Shown: positions 1-9,234, counted from the first letter of the stretch. The stretch is 64,000 nucleotides of DNA from Acinetobacter brisouii (GCF_008993995.1 NZ_BKNN01000008.1:1-64000); one strand, 5' to 3'. Notes: generated by a model from the sequence alone, not told the origin. A program made the numbers and translations.

Positions 1-396
1 TAAGGGATTTTTATGTGAGGCTGTTGACATTTTTAAGGATCTTCAATTTCTTGATTTTGTTTTTAAATGTTAAATGATCTTCATTTTTTATTCCTAATTT
101 TTTTTACTAAAATAATTAACTCATTGTTTAACTTATTCTAAACCTGTTTGGTCAATCAGAATGATTTTACAGTTGGTTGTTGAATGACAACATGATTAAT
201 AAGAAGATACTGAAAAATACGTGACAATTCTAAAAAATGCTGAACTGCCTAAGCACACTTGATTTTCACTCATTGGTCGAACATGACTGTGATTATGGTT
301 TTGTACGGTGATCCATTCAGGATGAGTCTGGACATCCCGATGAGCCAAGTGATTCTTCAGATTGTGGTTCTCATTATGGTAGGTCTATTCAGATAA
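1..396. other. AT-rich stretch, no confident gene
   Basis: No frame here has a usable start together with a recognisable product. A minus-strand frame is open from about 385 down to 202 and reads like ordinary protein, but it has no ATG and sits directly below the stop of the small ORF at 397. It could be a relic of a longer gene. Nothing else was seen. Confidence 0.4.
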
Positions 397-597
397 TCAT
401 TCTGATGGCAACATAAAATTAACGATATTCCAAATAATAAAGTGAAAAATCAGTAACATCTCCATATTAAGAATATAAGCACTGATGTAAGGTGGAGCAT
501 GCATGGCAGCCATAATCGCAAGACCAAATTGAATCAATAAAATGACACTACAGCCTGCGTAAGACCAAAACGGGGCATTTCTATTTTGGAGTTGCAC
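397..597 (-). CDS. small predicted membrane protein, unknown function
   Basis: A 66-residue ORF starting at GTG. It has two hydrophobic stretches, around residues 12-32 and 37-62, so two membrane helices are likely. It overlaps the end of the upstream small membrane ORF by 17 bp in another frame, and the two together would give about four helices. They do not look like one gene split by a simple indel: removing one T from the T-run upstream brings a TAA into frame before the GTG. No family was recognised and the ribosome binding site is weak, so this may be a relic. Confidence 0.35.
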   Translation of the reverse strand: MQLQNRNAPFWSYAGCSVILLIQFGLAIMAAMHAPPYISAYILNMEMLLIFHFIIWNIVNFMLPSE

Positions 598-817
598 CTG
601 TTATGCGAAAAAACAACTGTGCAATAAAGTAAAAAGTAAACCATGTACAGGTCATGCTTACACCATCGGTTGGATAAGAGAAATGATCCGATACTCTTGC
701 ATAAGGATAAGTATTAGGTTGAAAACCTTGATAAATGATATGTAAACATCCGAGTATCCAGATCAGAATGAGAGTTGTGTTGCTGGGTGCATAAGAGGGT
801 TGATTTGAGTCAGTCAT
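581..817 (-). CDS. small predicted membrane protein, unknown function
   Basis: A 78-residue ORF starting at the ATG of MTDSNQPSY; an ATG three codons further upstream is also possible. Hydrophobic segments lie at about residues 15-33 and 56-72 and are separated by a short polar loop rich in Tyr and Pro. It is followed, with 17 bp overlap, by a second two-helix ORF on the same strand, which suggests a translationally coupled pair or a decaying four-helix protein. No family was recognised. Confidence 0.4.
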   Translation of the reverse strand: MTDSNQPSYAPSNTTLILIWILGCLHIIYQGFQPNTYPYARVSDHFSYPTDGVSMTCTWFTFYFIAQLFFRITGATPK

Positions 818-1116
818 AAAGATCACATTGTTATTGTAAAAGTATCAATTTCATTTTTTTTGAATGCACAGAAGTTTAAGCGCTTTACAAAGCTTTAATT
901 TGTCATGTTGTGTATAAAAATGTGATGTACTTTGGATAGAAAGTATTGACTAAATTTGGATAATTATTTTGAATTATGATGGGCTTAAGTGATTTAAATG
1001 TGCATTGAGCTATATTCTTCTGCTTAGAATATTGTTGTTTAAGACATTAAATTTTGAATAAAATCTAAGTAAATTCAGATACTTTTATTAAAAAAGATAA
1101 AAACCAATGAAAAAGG

Positions 1117-1144
1117 GTGACTTTCTAAAACTTTCTGCTATAAT
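1117..1144 (+). promoter_or_regulatory. sigma70-type promoter of the DEAD-box helicase
   Basis: GTGACT and a consensus TATAAT are separated by 16 bp, and the TATAAT lies at 1139-1144. Transcription would start near 1151, about 270 nt before the chosen start codon. The roughly 290 bp before this promoter (827-1116) are AT-rich and hold nothing else I could identify. Confidence 0.65.
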
Positions 1145-1146
1145 CG

Positions 1147-1420
1147 CCGAACGCACTTCATTCCGTTCATTACCTGAACATTTCTCTTCTATTATTGTGT
1201 ATGCGCGTTCGGTCCAATGAGAGGACAATACTTCGCGCCCCACCCAATCGCTTAAGCGATTCTTTCAGGTTGCGGCTATAAACATGTGTGCGTCACATAC
1301 GCATCGTCGTTTTCGGATCGCCGCTGATTCTATATTTTCAGCGATTATTGCTGTGCCGCTTTTTGCCGATGTCCAATAGACTTTATTATTTGGAGCACCC
1401 AAATCAGGGTGAATCTCTCT
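1147..1420 (+). promoter_or_regulatory. long structured 5' leader of the helicase mRNA
   Basis: About 270 nt lie between the promoter and the helicase start, and no ORF of note is in them. Dyads visible in order: CCGAACGC (1147-1154) with GCGTTCGG (1205-1212); the perfect palindrome AATCGCTTAAGCGATT (1246-1261); TGCGT/ACGCA near 1288-1302; and CGCTGA/TCAGCG (1322-1343). Long leaders that control expression at low temperature or autoregulate are known for RNA-helicase and cold-shock genes. That role is an inference here. Confidence 0.45.
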
Positions 1421-3271
1421 ATGAGCAAAACTTTTGCTGATTTTTCTTTACACGCATCTCTTCAACAAGCGTTAGAAGATTTAGGCTTCACAAGCCCTAC
1501 ACCTGTTCAAGAGCAAGCTGTTCCTGCTGCTTTGGAAGGTAAAGACTTGTTGGTTTCAAGCCAAACAGGTTCTGGTAAGACAGCTGCATTTTTATTGCCA
1601 ACTTTGCATAAACTTGCAGAAAATGATGTTTTCGTTCCATTTAAAGAACGTATGCGTGCGATTACACAACCACGTATTTTAGTGTTATGCCCAACACGTG
1701 AATTGGCACAACAAGTAAGCCAAGACGCAATTGCATTTGTACGTCACATGAAAGGTGTTCGTATTGCTGCAATCATGGGTGGCATGCCTTTTGGTAAACA
1801 AATTCAACAGCTTAAAGGTGCACAAGTGGTTGTGGCGACTCCAGGTCGTTTACTTGACCTTGTGAACCGTCGTCAAATTAAACTCGACAAAGTTGAAGCG
1901 TTAATTGTTGACGAAGCTGACCGTATGCTTGACTTAGGTTTCTCTGAAGACCTAGAAGCAATCAGCGATTTGGCTGCAAACCGCGAACAAACATTGATGT
2001 TCTCTGCAACATTTGCAGATCGTATTATCAGCCTTGCTGAACGTATGATGAATGATCCTGAGCGTATTGCGATCGAAACTGGTCATTCAACCAATACAGA
2101 CATTACTCAGACTTTACACTGGACTGATGGTTTCGAACACAAGAAAAAATTGCTTAGCCACTGGTTAGCAGATGAGTCTTTAGACCAAGCAGTTGTATTT
2201 GCTTCAACTCAAGAAGATACTGACATGTTGGCTGAAGAGCTAGCGGAAGCAGGTCTTTCTGTTGTTGCATTACACGGTGCGATGCCACAAACCGTGCGTA
2301 ACCGTCGTTTACGTAGCATCCGTGAAGGTCGTGCAAAAATCTTGGTTGCAACTGACGTTGCAGCACGTGGTCTAGACGTTCCAACCATTTCTCACGTGAT
2401 TAACTTTGGCTTGCCAATGAAACACGAAGATTATGTACACCGTATTGGTCGTACAGGTCGTGCGGGTCGTACAGGTCAAGCAATCACATTAGCGACTTAC
2501 CGTGAACGCGGTAAAATCCGTGCGTTGGAAGACTATTTGGAAGCGCGTTTAGACGTATCTGAAATTGAAGGTCTAGAGCCATCTCCACCTCCTGCACGTA
2601 CTGGTCGTCGTGATGGTGGTGGTCGCGGTGGTAATGGTCGTCGTGACGGTGGTCGCGGTGGTTTTGGTGGTGGTCGTCGTTTTGAAGGCGAAAGCAACTT
2701 CAAACGTCGTGAAGGCGGTCGTGGTGAAGATCGTCCACGTCGTAGCTTCGATGACAAACCACGTGGTGAACGCCCTGCATTCGGTGGTGAAGAGCGTCCA
2801 CGTCGCGAGTTTAACGCTGACCGTCCACGCCGTAGCTTTGATGATAAACCACGTGGCGAGCGTCCAGCATTTGGTGGCGAAGATCGTCCACGTCGCGAGT
2901 TTAATTCAGATCGCCCACGTCGTGAAGGTGGCTTTGGTGATCGTCCAAAACGTGATTTCGGTGATCGTCCGCAACGTAGCTTTGGTGATAAACCGCGTTC
3001 TAACGATGACAACCGTGGTAACCGTGTAGATTATAAACCAGCTCGTGAAGGTGCTGATCGTCCACGTCGTGAGTTCAATTCAGACCGTCCACGTCGTGAG
3101 TTCAACTCAGACCGCCCACGTCGTGAAGGTGGCTTTGGTGATCGTCCACAACGTTCTTTCGATGATCGTCCAAAACGTTCGTTTGGTGGTGAAGACCGTC
3201 CACGCCGCGAGTTCAATTCAGACCGTCCACGTCGTGAAGATGGTGACCGTCGCCGTAAATTTAACGACTAA
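1421..3271 (+). CDS. DEAD-box ATP-dependent RNA helicase, RhlE/DeaD type
   Basis: A helicase of 616 residues if started at the ATG of MSKTFADF; a GTG four codons upstream is also open. It shows a Q-motif region (TSPTPVQEQAVP), Walker A SQTGSGKT, the DEAD box in VDEADRMLD, SAT in MFSATF and motif VI HRIGRTGRAGR. The core ends near residue 390. The remaining 220 residues are a basic, Gly/Arg-rich tail with repeated blocks such as RPRREFNSD and GERPAFGGE, of the kind that binds RNA and can drive condensate formation. The protein unwinds structured RNA, for example in ribosome assembly or mRNA decay. Assignment to RhlE rather than DeaD is uncertain. The gene stands alone between its own promoter and a terminator. 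Confidence 0.93.
   Translation: MSKTFADFSLHASLQQALEDLGFTSPTPVQEQAVPAALEGKDLLVSSQTGSGKTAAFLLPTLHKLAENDVFVPFKERMRAITQPRILVLCPTRELAQQVSQDAIAFVRHMKGVRIAAIMGGMPFGKQIQQLKGAQVVVATPGRLLDLVNRRQIKLDKVEALIVDEADRMLDLGFSEDLEAISDLAANREQTLMFSATFADRIISLAERMMNDPERIAIETGHSTNTDITQTLHWTDGFEHKKKLLSHWLADESLDQAVVFASTQEDTDMLAEELAEAGLSVVALHGAMPQTVRNRRLRSIREGRAKILVATDVAARGLDVPTISHVINFGLPMKHEDYVHRIGRTGRAGRTGQAITLATYRERGKIRALEDYLEARLDVSEIEGLEPSPPPARTGRRDGGGRGGNGRRDGGRGGFGGGRRFEGESNFKRREGGRGEDRPRRSFDDKPRGERPAFGGEERPRREFNADRPRRSFDDKPRGERPAFGGEDRPRREFNSDRPRREGGFGDRPKRDFGDRPQRSFGDKPRSNDDNRGNRVDYKPAREGADRPRREFNSDRPRREFNSDRPRREGGFGDRPQRSFDDRPKRSFGGEDRPRREFNSDRPRREDGDRRRKFND
2700..3260 (+). repeat. degenerate in-frame repeats coding the Arg-rich helicase tail
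   Basis: Blocks of about 30-45 bp recur with small changes and encode variants of DRPRREFNS, DRPRRSFDDKPRGERPAFGGE and REGGFGDRP. Because the repeats are rich in CGT and CCA codons, long spurious ORFs appear in the antisense and +2 frames. They are recombination-prone, so tail length probably varies between strains. Confidence 0.75.
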
Positions 3272-3291
3272 TTCTCGTTAAACTTTACTGT

Positions 3292-3321
3292 AAAAAGCCA
3301 GTTTTTTAACTGGCTTTTTTT
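3292..3321 (+). terminator. intrinsic terminator after the helicase gene
   Basis: AAAAAGCCAGTT (3292-3303), a TTTT loop and AACTGGCTTTTTT (3308-3320), followed by more T. It lies 21 bp past the helicase stop. Confidence 0.85.
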
Positions 3322-3607
3322 ATCTATAGATATAAATATTTTAAATTCAAAAAAACTGAAGTCATCTTGCTTTATTTTTGATAAAAATATTTTTTATCAT
3401 GTATTTATGTTTTTTTAAAATCTACATAAACACCACAAAGATATGCGTTTTGTACAAGTTTCATATATTTCGTTGATAAAATCTTCAACTTTTTTCGTCC
3501 TGAAAATGGTAAGCTACGTCACGTAAAATCTATAGGTAAATTTGTAAAATCTTCTATTCTAGGAAGAGTTCACTTGCTGCGAAAACCGAGCAGGAATTTG
3601 GTCTATT
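3322..3607. promoter_or_regulatory. AT-rich upstream region of the mla operon
   Basis: There is no ORF of note. The mla promoter must lie here; a TAAAAT-like -10 is present near 3524 but I could not pair it with a convincing -35. An AGGA stands about 14 nt before the mlaF ATG. Confidence 0.4.
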
Positions 3608-4426
3608 ATGAAAAATACATTAGCTACGCCTGCGCAGTCATTGATTGAGATCAAGAATCTGAGCTTTAAGCGAGGCGAGCGTGTCATTTATGACAATGTG
3701 AGTCTTTGCATTCGCCGTGGGCAAATTACTGCCATTATGGGCCCTTCGGGCACAGGTAAAACCACCTTACTCCGTCTGATTGGTGGACAATTAACTCCAG
3801 ATCAAGGGCATGTACTGCTTGATGGTAAAGATCTAGCAAACATGTCACGCCAAGAGTTATTTGCAGCACGTGCCCGTATGGGAATGCTGTTTCAAAGTGG
3901 TGCGTTGTTCACAGATATGACCGTGTATGAGAATGTGGCTTTTCCTATTCGTGCACATACCCGATTAGCAGAACATTTAATTGCAGAGCTAGTTGCACTG
4001 AAGCTTGAGTCTGTGGGGCTGCGTGGTACAGAAAAATTAATGCCATCTGAACTTTCGGGTGGGATGAATCGTCGTGTTGCTTTGGCACGTGCAATTGCAT
4101 TAGACCCTGAACTCATCATGTATGACGAACCATTTGCTGGACAAGACCCAATTGTCATGGGGGTGTTGACGCGTTTGATTCGTTCGCTGCGTGAAGCATT
4201 GGATTTAACGACAATTATTGTGTCGCACGATGTGGATGAAACCATGTCGATTGCAGACTATATTTATATTGTTGCTGAAGGCAAAATTCAGGGTGAAGGT
4301 ACGCCAGATGAGTTACGCCAGCATCCTTCTGCTTTTGTACAACAGTTCCTTAATGGACAGGCTGAAGGTCCTGTCGATTTTCAGTTTAGTCATCAGGCAT
4401 ATTTAAGCCAAGAGGTGGGTTCATGA
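3608..4426 (+). CDS. mlaF: phospholipid ABC transporter ATP-binding protein MlaF
   Basis: A cytoplasmic ATPase of 272 residues that powers the Mla system, which moves glycerophospholipids between the inner and outer membranes. It shows Walker [10 protein letters not shown] (residues 45-53), a Q-loop in MLFQSGALF, the Mla-type signature LSGGMNRR, Walker B in [10 protein letters not shown] and the H-loop SHDV. First gene of mlaFEDCB; its stop overlaps the mlaE start by 4 bp (ATGA), which suggests coupled translation. In Acinetobacter the Mla system affects outer-membrane asymmetry and antibiotic susceptibility. Confidence 0.95.
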   Translation: MKNTLATPAQSLIEIKNLSFKRGERVIYDNVSLCIRRGQITAIMGPSGTGKTTLLRLIGGQLTPDQGHVLLDGKDLANMSRQELFAARARMGMLFQSGALFTDMTVYENVAFPIRAHTRLAEHLIAELVALKLESVGLRGTEKLMPSELSGGMNRRVALARAIALDPELIMYDEPFAGQDPIVMGVLTRLIRSLREALDLTTIIVSHDVDETMSIADYIYIVAEGKIQGEGTPDELRQHPSAFVQQFLNGQAEGPVDFQFSHQAYLSQEVGS

Positions 4427-5199
4427 ATGCTATAGCCTTATTGGGTCGGCGCGTGATTGAACGTATACATGGCATTGGTGTTGCGACATTGATGCTATTG
4501 CAGATCATCATATCGATGCCAACATTGCTTGGCGTACGTTTGTTTATTTATCAAATGTATCGTGTTGGGGTGATGTCGCTGCTGATTATTTCTGTTTCAG
4601 GTTTATTTATTGGTTTAGTGCTTGGGCTGCAAGGCTATAACATTTTGGTCAATGTCGGCAGTGAAGCCATGTTGGGTACGATGGTTGCACTGACTTTATT
4701 ACGTGAACTTGCCCCTGTTGTTGCGGCTCTGCTTTTTGCAGGTCGAGCAGGGTCTGCGTTGACGGCTGAAATTGGTCTCATGAAAGCCACAGAGCAACTT
4801 TCAAGTATGGAAATGATCGGGGTTGATCCACTAAAACGAATCGTTTCTCCACGCCTTTGGGCAGGTATCGTGAGTCTACCGATGTTGACTGTTATTTTTG
4901 CTGCCATCGGGATCTTTGGTGGCAAGATGGTTGGAGTCGATTTTTTAGGGGTAGATGAAGGTTCCTTTTGGAGTGGTATGCAAAGTTCTGTGCAATTTCA
5001 ACACGATATTGTTAATGGCATCATCAAAAGTGTGGTCTTTGCTGTGATTTGTACATGGATTGCTGTCTATCAGGGTTATTTCTGTGCCCCGACATCGGAA
5101 GGTATTTCGACTGCGACCACGCGTACTGTGGTGTACTCATCTTTATGTATTTTAGGTTGTGACTTTGTGTTGACTGCGGTCATGTTTGGAGGAGTGTAA
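4423..5199 (+). CDS. mlaE: phospholipid ABC transporter permease MlaE
   Basis: A 258-residue MlaE/YrbE permease with about five or six membrane helices and the conserved family stretch [20 protein letters not shown] near residues 88-107. It forms the membrane core of MlaFEDB together with the MlaD ring. It overlaps mlaF by 4 bp and shares its last base with the mlaD start region. Confidence 0.95.
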   Translation: MNAIALLGRRVIERIHGIGVATLMLLQIIISMPTLLGVRLFIYQMYRVGVMSLLIISVSGLFIGLVLGLQGYNILVNVGSEAMLGTMVALTLLRELAPVVAALLFAGRAGSALTAEIGLMKATEQLSSMEMIGVDPLKRIVSPRLWAGIVSLPMLTVIFAAIGIFGGKMVGVDFLGVDEGSFWSGMQSSVQFQHDIVNGIIKSVVFAVICTWIAVYQGYFCAPTSEGISTATTRTVVYSSLCILGCDFVLTAVMFGGV

Positions 5200-5879
5200 T
5201 GAAGTCCCGTTCAAGTGAGCTGGCCGTAGGTGTATTTGTTATTCTGTTCGGCTTAGCATTATTCTTCTTGGCAATGAAAGTCAGTGGTTTATCTACAGGT
5301 AGCTTAGGTAATAGCTATGAAATGTCTGCAACTTTTGACAACGTGAATGGTTTGAAAACCCGTGCAAAAGTGACGATGAGTGGTGTCACGATTGGACGAG
5401 TTGAGCGGATTGAGCTTGATCCAGTGACACGTCTTGCTAAAGTCACTTTTGATCTAGAAGCAGATAAAACCACCTTTAATGCAGCACAATTGCAAACCGT
5501 TGAAAAAAATGCGCTTGAAGAGTTGCGTTATAGTGATGACTATCAACAAGCTAACCCTGCCAAACAAAAAGCAATGGAACAACAACTATTGGGTAACATG
5601 AAGTCCATCACCAATATTGATGAAGATGCTTATATTATGGTGGCAACCAATGGTCTACTCGGCGAGAAATATCTCAAAATTGTTCCAGGCGGTGGTTTGA
5701 ACTATATCAAACGTGATGGTGTGATTGGTAATACACAAGGTACGATGGATCTTGAAGATCTGATTAGCAAATTTGTGACAGGCATGTCAGGTAAATCATC
5801 AGATACTGCTGACAGTAAAGAAAAAGCAGCTTCTGAGCCAAGTAAAACTGCCGATCCACAAACATCTTTTGCTGAATAA
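5199..5879 (+). CDS. mlaD: MCE-domain lipid-binding protein MlaD
   Basis: A 226-residue protein with one N-terminal membrane anchor (residues 9-30) and a periplasmic MCE domain (about 38-165) containing the family motif MSGVTIGRVERIELD. An Acinetobacter-like insert of about 45 residues (roughly 86-132, with many Gln, Asn and Lys) splits the domain. The C-terminal 40 residues are polar and probably disordered. MlaD forms the hexameric ring that holds lipid between MlaC and MlaE. Confidence 0.93.
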   Translation: MKSRSSELAVGVFVILFGLALFFLAMKVSGLSTGSLGNSYEMSATFDNVNGLKTRAKVTMSGVTIGRVERIELDPVTRLAKVTFDLEADKTTFNAAQLQTVEKNALEELRYSDDYQQANPAKQKAMEQQLLGNMKSITNIDEDAYIMVATNGLLGEKYLKIVPGGGLNYIKRDGVIGNTQGTMDLEDLISKFVTGMSGKSSDTADSKEKAASEPSKTADPQTSFAE

Positions 5880-5901
5880 TAGAATTTAGAGGAGTAAGAC
5901 G

Positions 5902-6531
5902 TTGAATACTTTAATTAAACAAACCCTTACAGCAAGTATTTTATCAAGCATGATTGTCGGTACAGCCTTTGCAGCACCTGCTGAAGCACCGCCTGCATTT
6001 GTTAAACGTATTGCTGATAATTTAATTGGTCGTTTAAAAGCAGACCATGCAAAATTACAAGGTAATCCTGCAGCAGTAAATGCCCTTGTAAAACAGAACC
6101 TTGAACCGTATGTTGATGCTCAATCATTTACTCGTATTGTGATGGGTGCATATGCAACACCACAAAATAGTACTCCGCAGCAACGTGCAGCATTTGAGCA
6201 TAACTTGCGTCAAAGCCTTATTCAGAATTATGGCTCAGCTTTGGCAAAATATAGCAATCAAAGCTATAGCCTTCGTCCTTACAAACCAACAAGTGGCGCT
6301 TTCCCTGTTGTAACCATTGACTTTATTAACCAAGGTCAGAAAACCCCTGTTTCTTTCCAGTTGACGGATAGCAACAATCAATGGAAAATCCGCAACATTA
6401 ATGTGGCAGGGATTGACTTAGGTCTACAATTCCGTAATCAGTTTGCTGCGACAGTAAAACGTAATGGTGGCAATATCGATAAAGCGATTGCAACCTTTAA
6501 ACCTGATGCTGACAATGCAGTGAAGAAATAA
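5902..6531 (+). CDS. mlaC: periplasmic phospholipid shuttle MlaC
   Basis: A 209-residue protein of the Ttg2D/MlaC family, starting at TTG behind a good GGAG site. The N-terminus is a Sec signal peptide with likely cleavage after AFA (about residue 24). The conserved core includes the stretch VDAQSFTRIVMGAY. It ferries phospholipids across the periplasm between the outer-membrane MlaA complex and MlaD. It is encoded 22 bp after mlaD. Confidence 0.93.
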   Translation: MNTLIKQTLTASILSSMIVGTAFAAPAEAPPAFVKRIADNLIGRLKADHAKLQGNPAAVNALVKQNLEPYVDAQSFTRIVMGAYATPQNSTPQQRAAFEHNLRQSLIQNYGSALAKYSNQSYSLRPYKPTSGAFPVVTIDFINQGQKTPVSFQLTDSNNQWKIRNINVAGIDLGLQFRNQFAATVKRNGGNIDKAIATFKPDADNAVKK

Positions 6532-6543
6532 CATAGGTGTACT

Positions 6544-6831
6544 GTGATTGAACTTAAAGATCAGCAATTGTGCTTATCAGGAACAATTAATTTTCAAAAT
6601 GCAGAGCAAGTTTACCAACAAGGTTTAGCATTGATTCGACAGCAGCCTTTACCACTTGTGGTGAATTTGGCAGAGTTGCAACATGGTAATACCTTGGCAC
6701 TTGCTGTTTTGGTACAGTGGTTACGTCAGACACCTGAGCAAAAAGGTCTGCACTTTCAGGCTGTTCCCGCTAAAATGCTGAAAATTATTGAAGCCTGCCA
6801 TTTGCAAGATGACCTGATTTTTTTGAGTTAA
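6544..6831 (+). CDS. mlaB: STAS-domain protein MlaB
   Basis: A 95-residue single STAS domain starting at GTG, 12 bp after mlaC. MlaB binds MlaF and stabilises the MlaFEDB complex. The sequence LVVNLAELQHGNTLALAVLVQWL covers the region that carries the conserved Ser/Thr in STAS anti-sigma-antagonist-like domains. Last gene of the operon, closed by a shared terminator. Confidence 0.88.
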   Translation: MIELKDQQLCLSGTINFQNAEQVYQQGLALIRQQPLPLVVNLAELQHGNTLALAVLVQWLRQTPEQKGLHFQAVPAKMLKIIEACHLQDDLIFLS

Positions 6832-6844
6832 TTGCAGCATAAAG

Positions 6845-6870
6845 AAAGCATCCATAGGGATGCTTTTTTT
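6845..6870. terminator. bidirectional terminator between mlaB and corA
   Basis: AAAGCATCC (6845-6853), loop ATAG, GGATGCTTT (6858-6866) with a T-run to 6870. It lies between convergent genes and touches the corA stop. The opposite strand has a shorter T tract. Confidence 0.8.
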
Positions 6871-7891
6871 ATATCCATTTTTTCCAGCGGAAATAAGCAG
6901 TTGGAATAACAAATGATGCAACGATAATGATAGAGACGGCTGTGAAGCTGAAATCTCCATGCGCAAAAGGCAGCACTGTGGTGTTCATTCCATATAAGCT
7001 GGTCACGAGCATTGGGGGAGTGAGCATACTCGGTAAAATCGAGAATCGACGAATGGTATCGTTTTGTTCGGCGTTAATAAATCCAGAGGTGGTGTCGAGT
7101 AAGAAGCGAACTTTTTGAAACAAGAATGCATTATGTTCAACCAAGGAACGTACATCTTCACTCATTTCTCGAATTTCACCATCATAAATATGACTCCCTA
7201 GGGCGCGTGGGCGCGATAGAAAGGTCAAAATACGGCGTAAATCAATCAGACACAATTGTGCTTTTCCGAGCATATCTTCTTGCTGAGCCAAGCGCGTAAT
7301 CATGTCATCTAAATCAAGGACTTGTTCTCGATGATGGTTATTGAGTACTTCGGTTGAGTATTTTTCCAAATCTTTATGAATATCTTCCAAAATATCGGCA
7401 AGCTCATCCAGTTTGGCTTCAAATAAACCCAATAAAATCCAGATTGGATCTTTATAGTCGACATCATAGTCATTACGACGGGCACGTGCCCGAAAGGCAC
7501 GAAATGCCACCAGTTTTTCACCGCGCAGGGTCAGTAAGCGCTCTTTATTTAAAATGAATGCAACCGTTTGTACCGTTGTCAGCATATTGGCTGACTCGTC
7601 ATTTTCATTATCGACCTGATAGTTTTTATTTTTCGTTAAAAAATAGGTGCTGATATGTAAAACGCCATCGTCATCGCGATAGAATCGGGCAGAGGATGAA
7701 ATGTCTTCTAGTGATTTCAGTGTTGGTAGATTTTGCTCATAGGCATCAGTAACCCATTGTTGCTCCTCTTGTGAAGGCGCAATCAGATCAATCCACACTA
7801 ATTCTGGGTGTAAGTCGAATCCACCATTAATGGTCGCATCTTCGAGACTACCACGCTCTGTGGCGTAAAAAGCTTCAAGCATAGGTGTCAT
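6869..7891 (-). CDS. corA: CorA-family magnesium/cobalt transporter
   Basis: A 340-residue CorA-type channel. A long cytoplasmic acidic and coiled-coil region is followed by two C-terminal membrane helices (about 276-296 and 312-332). The hallmark GMN motif is present in SLYGMNTT, right after the first helix. It probably imports Mg2+ through a homopentamer in the inner membrane. Convergent with mlaB, with its own upstream region. A role in Zn2+ or Co2+ transport cannot be excluded, because CorA paralogs differ. Confidence 0.9.
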   Translation of the reverse strand: MTPMLEAFYATERGSLEDATINGGFDLHPELVWIDLIAPSQEEQQWVTDAYEQNLPTLKSLEDISSSARFYRDDDGVLHISTYFLTKNKNYQVDNENDESANMLTTVQTVAFILNKERLLTLRGEKLVAFRAFRARARRNDYDVDYKDPIWILLGLFEAKLDELADILEDIHKDLEKYSTEVLNNHHREQVLDLDDMITRLAQQEDMLGKAQLCLIDLRRILTFLSRPRALGSHIYDGEIREMSEDVRSLVEHNAFLFQKVRFLLDTTSGFINAEQNDTIRRFSILPSMLTPPMLVTSLYGMNTTVLPFAHGDFSFTAVSIIIVASFVIPTAYFRWKKWI

Positions 7892-8038
7892 TCTCCCTTG
7901 GGTTGGACTGGGGGTGAAATGGTGGGTGTATTTTAGACAAGGAGTTAGGGAAAAACACTGATCACTTTGTTATTTTGCTCAAAAAAAGTTGCTTTAGTTT
8001 ATTTTTAATACATGACAGATCAATAACAGGCCAATTTT

Positions 8039-8620
8039 ATGAATTCAATTGCAATCTTCTGTGGTTCTAAAGCAGGAAATGACACGATTTTTGTGCATAC
8101 CGCGCAACAGGTGGGTGAGAAAATCGCACGACAGGGTAAGACCTTGGTTTATGGTGGTGGACGTTCAGGTCTGATGGGTGTGGTTGCCGATAGTGCATTG
8201 CAGGCAGGAGGAAAAGTGATAGGCGTGATTCCTGAGGCTTTGGTTGACCGTGAATTGGCACATCCGAATTTGACAGAATTATATGTTGTGAAAAATATGC
8301 ATGAACGTAAAACCAAAATGTCTGAGCTGGCAGATGGTTTTATTGCTCTACCGGGTGGTGCGGGGACTTTAGAGGAAATTTTTGAACAGTGGACATGGGC
8401 ACAATTGGGCATTCATTTAAAACCGTGTGCTTTTTTAAATGTTTCAGGTTTTTATGATGCCTTGCTCAGCATGATTGATATGACTGTACGTCAAGGATTT
8501 ACGCATTCTCGTTTTGCCGATACGCTGCTTGTGTCTGATCAGATTGAGATCTTATTGGAACAGTTTGAACAGTATCAGCCACCACAGCCAAAATGGGGTG
8601 CAAGCGATATTACACCTTAA
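8039..8620 (+). CDS. LOG-family (TIGR00730) nucleotide phosphoribohydrolase
   Basis: A 193-residue Rossmann-like protein of the Lonely Guy family. It has GGRSGLMG (about 40-47) and the signature PGGAGTLEEIFE (about 104-115), which bind phosphate and carry the catalytic Glu. Family members cleave purine nucleoside 5'-monophosphates, such as cytokinin-type nucleotides or AMP, to base and ribose 5-phosphate; the bacterial role is mostly uncertain. Its stop overlaps the convergent comF end by 4 bp. Confidence 0.88.
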   Translation: MNSIAIFCGSKAGNDTIFVHTAQQVGEKIARQGKTLVYGGGRSGLMGVVADSALQAGGKVIGVIPEALVDRELAHPNLTELYVVKNMHERKTKMSELADGFIALPGGAGTLEEIFEQWTWAQLGIHLKPCAFLNVSGFYDALLSMIDMTVRQGFTHSRFADTLLVSDQIEILLEQFEQYQPPQPKWGASDITP

Positions 8621-9234
8621 GCTTTCGGACTTGCTAAACAGGCAGCATAAATCTGCTGACAACCGAGCTGTTGTAATTTGAGTGAAAGCGCCTGAATGGA
8701 GCTGCCTGTTGTGACCACATCATCCACAATCAGCACGCGTCGATAACGCACTTTACTCGGTGCTTGCACCACAAATTGCTGTTCAATATGACTTAGCCGT
8801 TCTAGTCGATTCAGACCCTTTTGATGCTGTTGCTCTTGCCGAAGAATCGGCTGCCAAATCGGGACATTGAGCTGTTTGGCTAAATGTTCTGCCAACAGTA
8901 AAGCTTGGTTATAACCCCGTTCAATTAAACGCTGCTGTGAGATCGGCATTGGCACAATCGCCTGAACTTTGGGAAATTTTAACTGGTTCAGCATGTGAGA
9001 AAATAGCGGCAAATAATGCAGTTGCTGCTCATATTTAAACTGTTGAATCATCCGATCCAGAGGATATTGATAATAAGCCGCCACCTGAATCGGAATTTCC
9101 TGACGGTAAATGGTTTGCTTGAGCCACGGCAATTGCTGCCAGCAATCCTGACACACAGACGCTTGGGTTGCCCGATCACTTTGGCATAGGCTACAACTCA
9201 GTAAGGGCTGTAGCAGTTGCGAAAATCTAGACAT
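8617..9234 (-). CDS. comF: ComF-family phosphoribosyltransferase-like protein
   Basis: A 205-residue protein started at MSRFSQLL, where the ATG overlaps the end of recG; a longer frame into recG exists but is unlikely. The N-terminus has a four-cysteine zinc site (CSLCQ then VCQDCW), and the C-terminal PRTase domain carries the PRPP loop VLIVDDVVTTGSS. ComF/GntX proteins are tied to DNA uptake, and Acinetobacter is often naturally competent. Translation is probably coupled to recG. Confidence 0.88.
   Translation of the reverse strand: MSRFSQLLQPLLSCSLCQSDRATQASVCQDCWQQLPWLKQTIYRQEIPIQVAAYYQYPLDRMIQQFKYEQQLHYLPLFSHMLNQLKFPKVQAIVPMPISQQRLIERGYNQALLLAEHLAKQLNVPIWQPILRQEQQHQKGLNRLERLSHIEQQFVVQAPSKVRYRRVLIVDDVVTTGSSIQALSLKLQQLGCQQIYAACLASPKA

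Noticed and set aside
2533-3216. Long antisense and shifted ORFs inside the helicase tail
   Set aside because: They arise from the CGT- and CCA-rich repeats; no ribosome sites and biased composition (runs of Ser/Arg/Pro or Val).
3892-4245. Antisense ORF of 117 residues in mlaF
   Set aside because: A shadow of a strongly conserved ABC ATPase; composition is Ser- and Asn-rich and no start site is seen.
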